Both the position numbers and the translations under genes were made by a program. Below are positions 61,001 to 64,000 of a stretch of 64,000 nt of DNA, piece by piece. Source of the stretch: Bagarius yarrelli. Taxonomy: Eukaryota; Chordata; Actinopteri; Siluriformes; Sisoridae. Below the pieces are notes generated by a model. That model searched no databases. It had not been told where the DNA came from and saw nothing but the letters and a program-made list of their open reading frames with translations. Each line of letters opens with the position of its first letter. Positions within the stretch are counted from its first letter, which is position 1. The stretch covers positions 186,001 to 250,000 of the forward strand of contig VCAZ01000208.1 in the NCBI GenBank assembly GCA_005784505.1. The letters are read 5' to 3'.

Positions 61001-63736
61001 CATTTTATCGTTCATATTTGTACCTTGATAGAAACGCTACCACTTCTCCTCTCTGTCTCTCCGAGCATAGCAGAGAGCAAGGATGACTTCCCGCTGCCAA
61101 CATGGCCAACAACTGCAACCAGTGCACCACGAGGCACTCTTACACTGATCCTACAAATACCACACATATTCAAACAGGGCTGCTAAGTACGATTAGATAA
61201 TCCATCATTTAACCTATACAACAGCACTATTATGGCAGCTTTGACAGCACTGCCAGCTCGCTGGTTAATAAATGTTTTGCAATATTAATTATAGCAATAA
61301 ATGGAAAAATAGATTTTTTAGTTTTATACTTTGCACTTTGTATCATTGTACCTTTTCAGACAAGGAGGTCCATCTTTAGACCAACTGAAAGTCCCGTTCT
61401 GGACCACGACACCTTCTTTATCTAAATGAAAAAAGTAAACAAGGAAAACATTAACACTGTCTGGTGTTTACAAAGTAGCAGGTACCTGCACGTGTGCAAA
61501 GCCTACGTGCACATGTTTTACTTTATGGGAGTCATTAAGGTAAACGCGGGAGACTGACTGTGAAAGTAAACTTCCTCTCTGGTTGCTTCTGGAATCAAAG
61601 CCTTTCTTTAATTATGTACAGTCTAATTATCATCATCTTTAAAATAGCAGTTTTCACGAGCTGTCTGCAAACGCGCTAACAGTTTGCTGGGCCAAAATGT
61701 GTTTGTGTTCCGCAAAAATAGAAGGCTGTATCAAAACCACAGTCTAGCATGGGCTGCTGGATTGCGTCTCTAATTGCTCTCTCTCTCAAACTCTCCCAAA
61801 AGTAACAGGAAGTTGAGTAATTCTGTCACACAGCCTTGGAATTCAGCAGCTGTTAGCAAATTAACATCAATCCTGTGCACGTCTATTCAAAATTTTTATT
61901 ATAATTATTTCGAAATGTCAGACTCACCTGCCCTAAAAGCATCTCTGGACACGTTTTCTGGTTTTAGCTCCTCTTGGCACAAATATTTCCCCAAACGCTT
62001 AAGCGAGACAACAGCCTGCAAAATTAAAGACACCTCAGACAAAAAGTCTCTGATGTAAGATGTTTGGGAAAAGAGGATCCAGACAGAGATAGAGATTGTG
62101 GTACCTGCATGGTGGTGCTCATGGCAAAAGGAAGCTGACTCAGGGGAGTCTTCAGAATGTTGATGAGCGCCATGGAGACAAAAATCTTCTGAGCGTCCAA
62201 CACGTTCTTCTCGTCTATGAGGACATACACGCCAAACATAGCAAAGGCAATCTGAACATAAAAAAGAGAGACAAAAGCTAGGTTATATTGTTTCTGCTGC
62301 AAAAAAATTGTAGATGCTATTATCTCTGCTACACACCAGGAAGGATGAAGAGTTGAAGGAAGCTATAGATATGGAGTAGAGGATTTGGGACTTTTTCAAG
62401 GCTCGAAGTTCTTTTTCTCTGTAACCCAAGACCTGCTCAAGAAAAGCCTTTTCCCAGGCGTAGAACTTTAGGATCTTGATGCCGTTCAGAATTTCGTTCA
62501 TCAGTTTGATTCGACTGTCCATGAACTTCATCTGGATTTCCTGTTATTTCAAAAATGAAATATAGAGACTTAGGTGGCCTTGGTTTTATGTTCTTTTATT
62601 CCATATAAATGTCATTAATCACAGGTTAACCTGCTAGAAAACTGGGTTGACTGTTTTTTGTGTCTTCCAGCTTCTGATTGACTGGACACACGAGTAATTA
62701 CTAGTGGGAAGGTCAGGAATAGTTGCAGGACAAAAGAACTCAAGGAACATGAGTTGCCCAGTCCTGGGAATAAGGTGCTTGAGTACAAGCTGCACAACCA
62801 CACTGTCCTCTGTGTTTGCTTTAAATACTTAAAATAAGTGCACCCTTTGCTTTGTCTTTCAGGTATAAACCTTGCGACCAAAAAGTGAAGTTTTTGGCTC
62901 AGTGTGTAGCAAAGGGTAGCTTGAGGCAAAACTGTTTACTGCTGACCACATGATACTACATTTTTATAAACCTTTTACTGGTTTAAATATCATGCAACCA
63001 CAGTCTTTCCCTTTTTGACCTGTTTACCCCAAAGTCTTTACTTCATTTCATTATATTTGTCCAGCGTCTTTGTTACAGCACCTGTAGTTTGCTTCTCTTC
63101 TTGGCAATGAATCCATTCAGAGGGAAGATAAAAAACACTGTGGTGATGCCAGCCAAAGCAGATGGTCCCAGGTGCTAAGACAGAAATAGTGCAAGAAATG
63201 AAGGCTTGTGGTTACAAATACGGGTCACAAATGATAATAAATTTAACCCTCTTGAGTTGCTTACCTGCCAGAGAAAGAAGAGGCAGAGGGCAATCTCTAT
63301 GGGAGCAAGCCACACTGCATTGAAGTACACGACAAAATCCATGAGCTTTTGGGTGTCAGCAGATACCAGATTTACAATCTCTCCTACTGTACACGTTCTC
63401 CGTGCCGCACTGTTTATCACCAGAGACTACCGAGAAGCAGAACAGGTGTTCATTATTTACCTAATCATAACCTATAATAAATATTAAACTGGTTAAAGAA
63501 TATTTTTGGGGTGTCTTTGTAACAGTTTGGTTTTTCGCTGCGTCAAAAGGGCGTCTACCTTTCTGTAGACGAGGCCCATGACAGCCGTCTTGACTCTCAT
63601 GCCAACAGTGAAGCAAGAGTACATATACTGGTGGTTGAAGAGTGACTGCAGGCAGGAGAGGAGGAACATGAGCGTGGCGTAGAAATATCCTCTCCATAGC
63701 GGAGCGTTCTCCTCCCTCATAAATCCCAACAACAGA
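55006..63736 (-). CDS. ABC transporter subfamily C (MRP), ABCC6/ABCC13-like, C-terminal 23 exons, partial
   Basis: ATP-driven exporter of amphipathic anions. Exons, in transcript order: 63559-63736, 63265-63426, 63082-63174, 62337-62540, 62105-62251, 61928-62015, 61352-61421, 61024-61150, 60745-60921, 59974-60141, 59530-59713, 59300-59381, 58924-59035, 58595-58800, 58095-58405, 57795-57994, 56669-56795, 56336-56437, 56044-56190, 55810-55968, 55545-55711, 55247-55441, 55006-55114. About 1,170 residues. NBD1: Walker A GHVGSGKSSLL, signature LSGGQKQR, Walker B YLLDDPLSAVDA, with Asp instead of the catalytic Glu as usual in this subfamily. NBD2: GRTGAGKSSL, LSLGQRQL, LVLDEATAAVD. The C-terminus CREAGLV matches MRP ends. 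Segments such as SCQLRRLES, WLAVNLEFLGNG and VRSWTDVENNIVSVER favour ABCC6/ABCC13 over ABCC1/2. TMD0 and early TMD1 lie right of the window. One exon has a frame break. Confidence 0.9.
56796..57794 (-). other. ABCC intron without recognised features
   Basis: A 1 kb intron. 57410-57670 has weak traces of the SINE family (GGGCCTTGCTCTGAAATGGG, TTTACCCACTGAGCAACC). Otherwise nothing is seen. Confidence 0.5.
60433..60642 (-). mobile_element. tRNA-derived SINE, antisense copy
   Basis: TTTACATTTGTGGCATTTGG, CAGGCGCCCTTATTTACAGC, AAACTAAGCAGTTCAGGTTT, GTTGTGCTGGGAATTGAACC, CTTAGCCACTGAACTACCAC. On the minus strand of the window it is in sense orientation with the ABCC transcript. Confidence 0.8.
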
Positions 63737-63917
63737 CTGTGGGAGTAAAGACAGAAGGAATATTTGTTGAGGTTGTTCATACGTGTAGATCTGCTAGAGT
63801 AAATGAACAAGTTGTGAATTTAAAATAAACTACATGTAAAACTACAGTACACAAATTATAGAGTTTTTATACTAAAGTAATAGATCAGATCATTTAGGAT
63901 TAATTGAATAAGGACCG

Positions 63918-64000
63918 GACAGCAAGGTGGCTTGGTGGTTAGCACTGTAGCCACACAGCAAGAAGCCAGGGTTCGATTCAGCCTTTCTGTGTGCAGTTGT
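63918..64000 (+). repeat. tRNA-like head of the dispersed fish repeat, cut by window edge
   Basis: GGTGGCTTGGTGGTTAGCAC, TGTAGCCACACAGCAAGAAG and CAGGGTTCGATTCAGCCTTT, then the start of the body (CTGTGTGCAGTTGT). This is the 5' part missing from the copies at 5.5 and 9.4 kb. A- and B-box-like motifs show that the family is tRNA-derived. Confidence 0.7.

Overview
The window is nuclear DNA from a bony fish, probably an otophysan and perhaps a catfish. The genes are intron-rich vertebrate genes. The introns and spacers carry many microsatellites, tRNA-derived SINEs with the 3' body 'lower flanking GGTTCGAATCC-type box, then CCCTTAACCC...TTGCTCAG...TAAATG', Tc1/mariner and hAT debris, and an RTE-like LINE tail. 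The species call rests on repeat style only. Nothing looks bacterial, viral or recently transferred.

Layout from left to right: (1) 0.9-3.8 kb, minus strand: the 5' end of an autophagy gene, atg9a-like, with five coding exons and a candidate non-coding first exon and promoter; the rest lies beyond the left edge. (2) 3.8-10.1 kb: repeat-filled spacer. (3) 10.5-39.0 kb, plus strand: a complete 40-coding-exon unconventional myosin X gene (motor, IQ motifs, coiled coil, proline-rich linker, PH domains, MyTH4, FERM), about 2,051 residues once three single-base frame breaks are allowed for. (4) 42.5-49.2 kb, plus strand: pttg1ip, a small type I membrane protein, in seven coding exons. (5) 50.2-52.9 kb, plus strand: sumo3, in four coding exons, with a 3' UTR to about 53.8 kb. 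(6) 53.9-63.7 kb, minus strand: the 3' 23 coding exons of an ABCC (MRP) transporter, from late in the first membrane domain to the C-terminus; its 5' end lies beyond the right edge. sumo3 and the ABCC gene converge tail to tail.

The genes do not form a pathway; this is a normal vertebrate gene neighbourhood. PTTG1IP and SUMO3 are also neighbours on human chromosome 21q22.3, which supports both identifications. Exons were placed by hand from splice-site consensus, reading-frame continuity and remembered family sequences, so edges may be off by a few bases where noted.

The most interesting signals are two minor-spliceosome (U12-type) introns, one AT-AC in atg9a and one GT-AG in myo10; a 14-base microexon directly after the second; a run of 18 prolines in the myosin tail; a 700-base TTAGGG-like array inside a myosin intron; microsatellites that take the place of the polypyrimidine tract at splice acceptors; and four frame-breaking indels in otherwise intact exons of two genes. 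The last point suggests uncorrected assembly errors more than gene decay. I found no credible undescribed multi-gene system.
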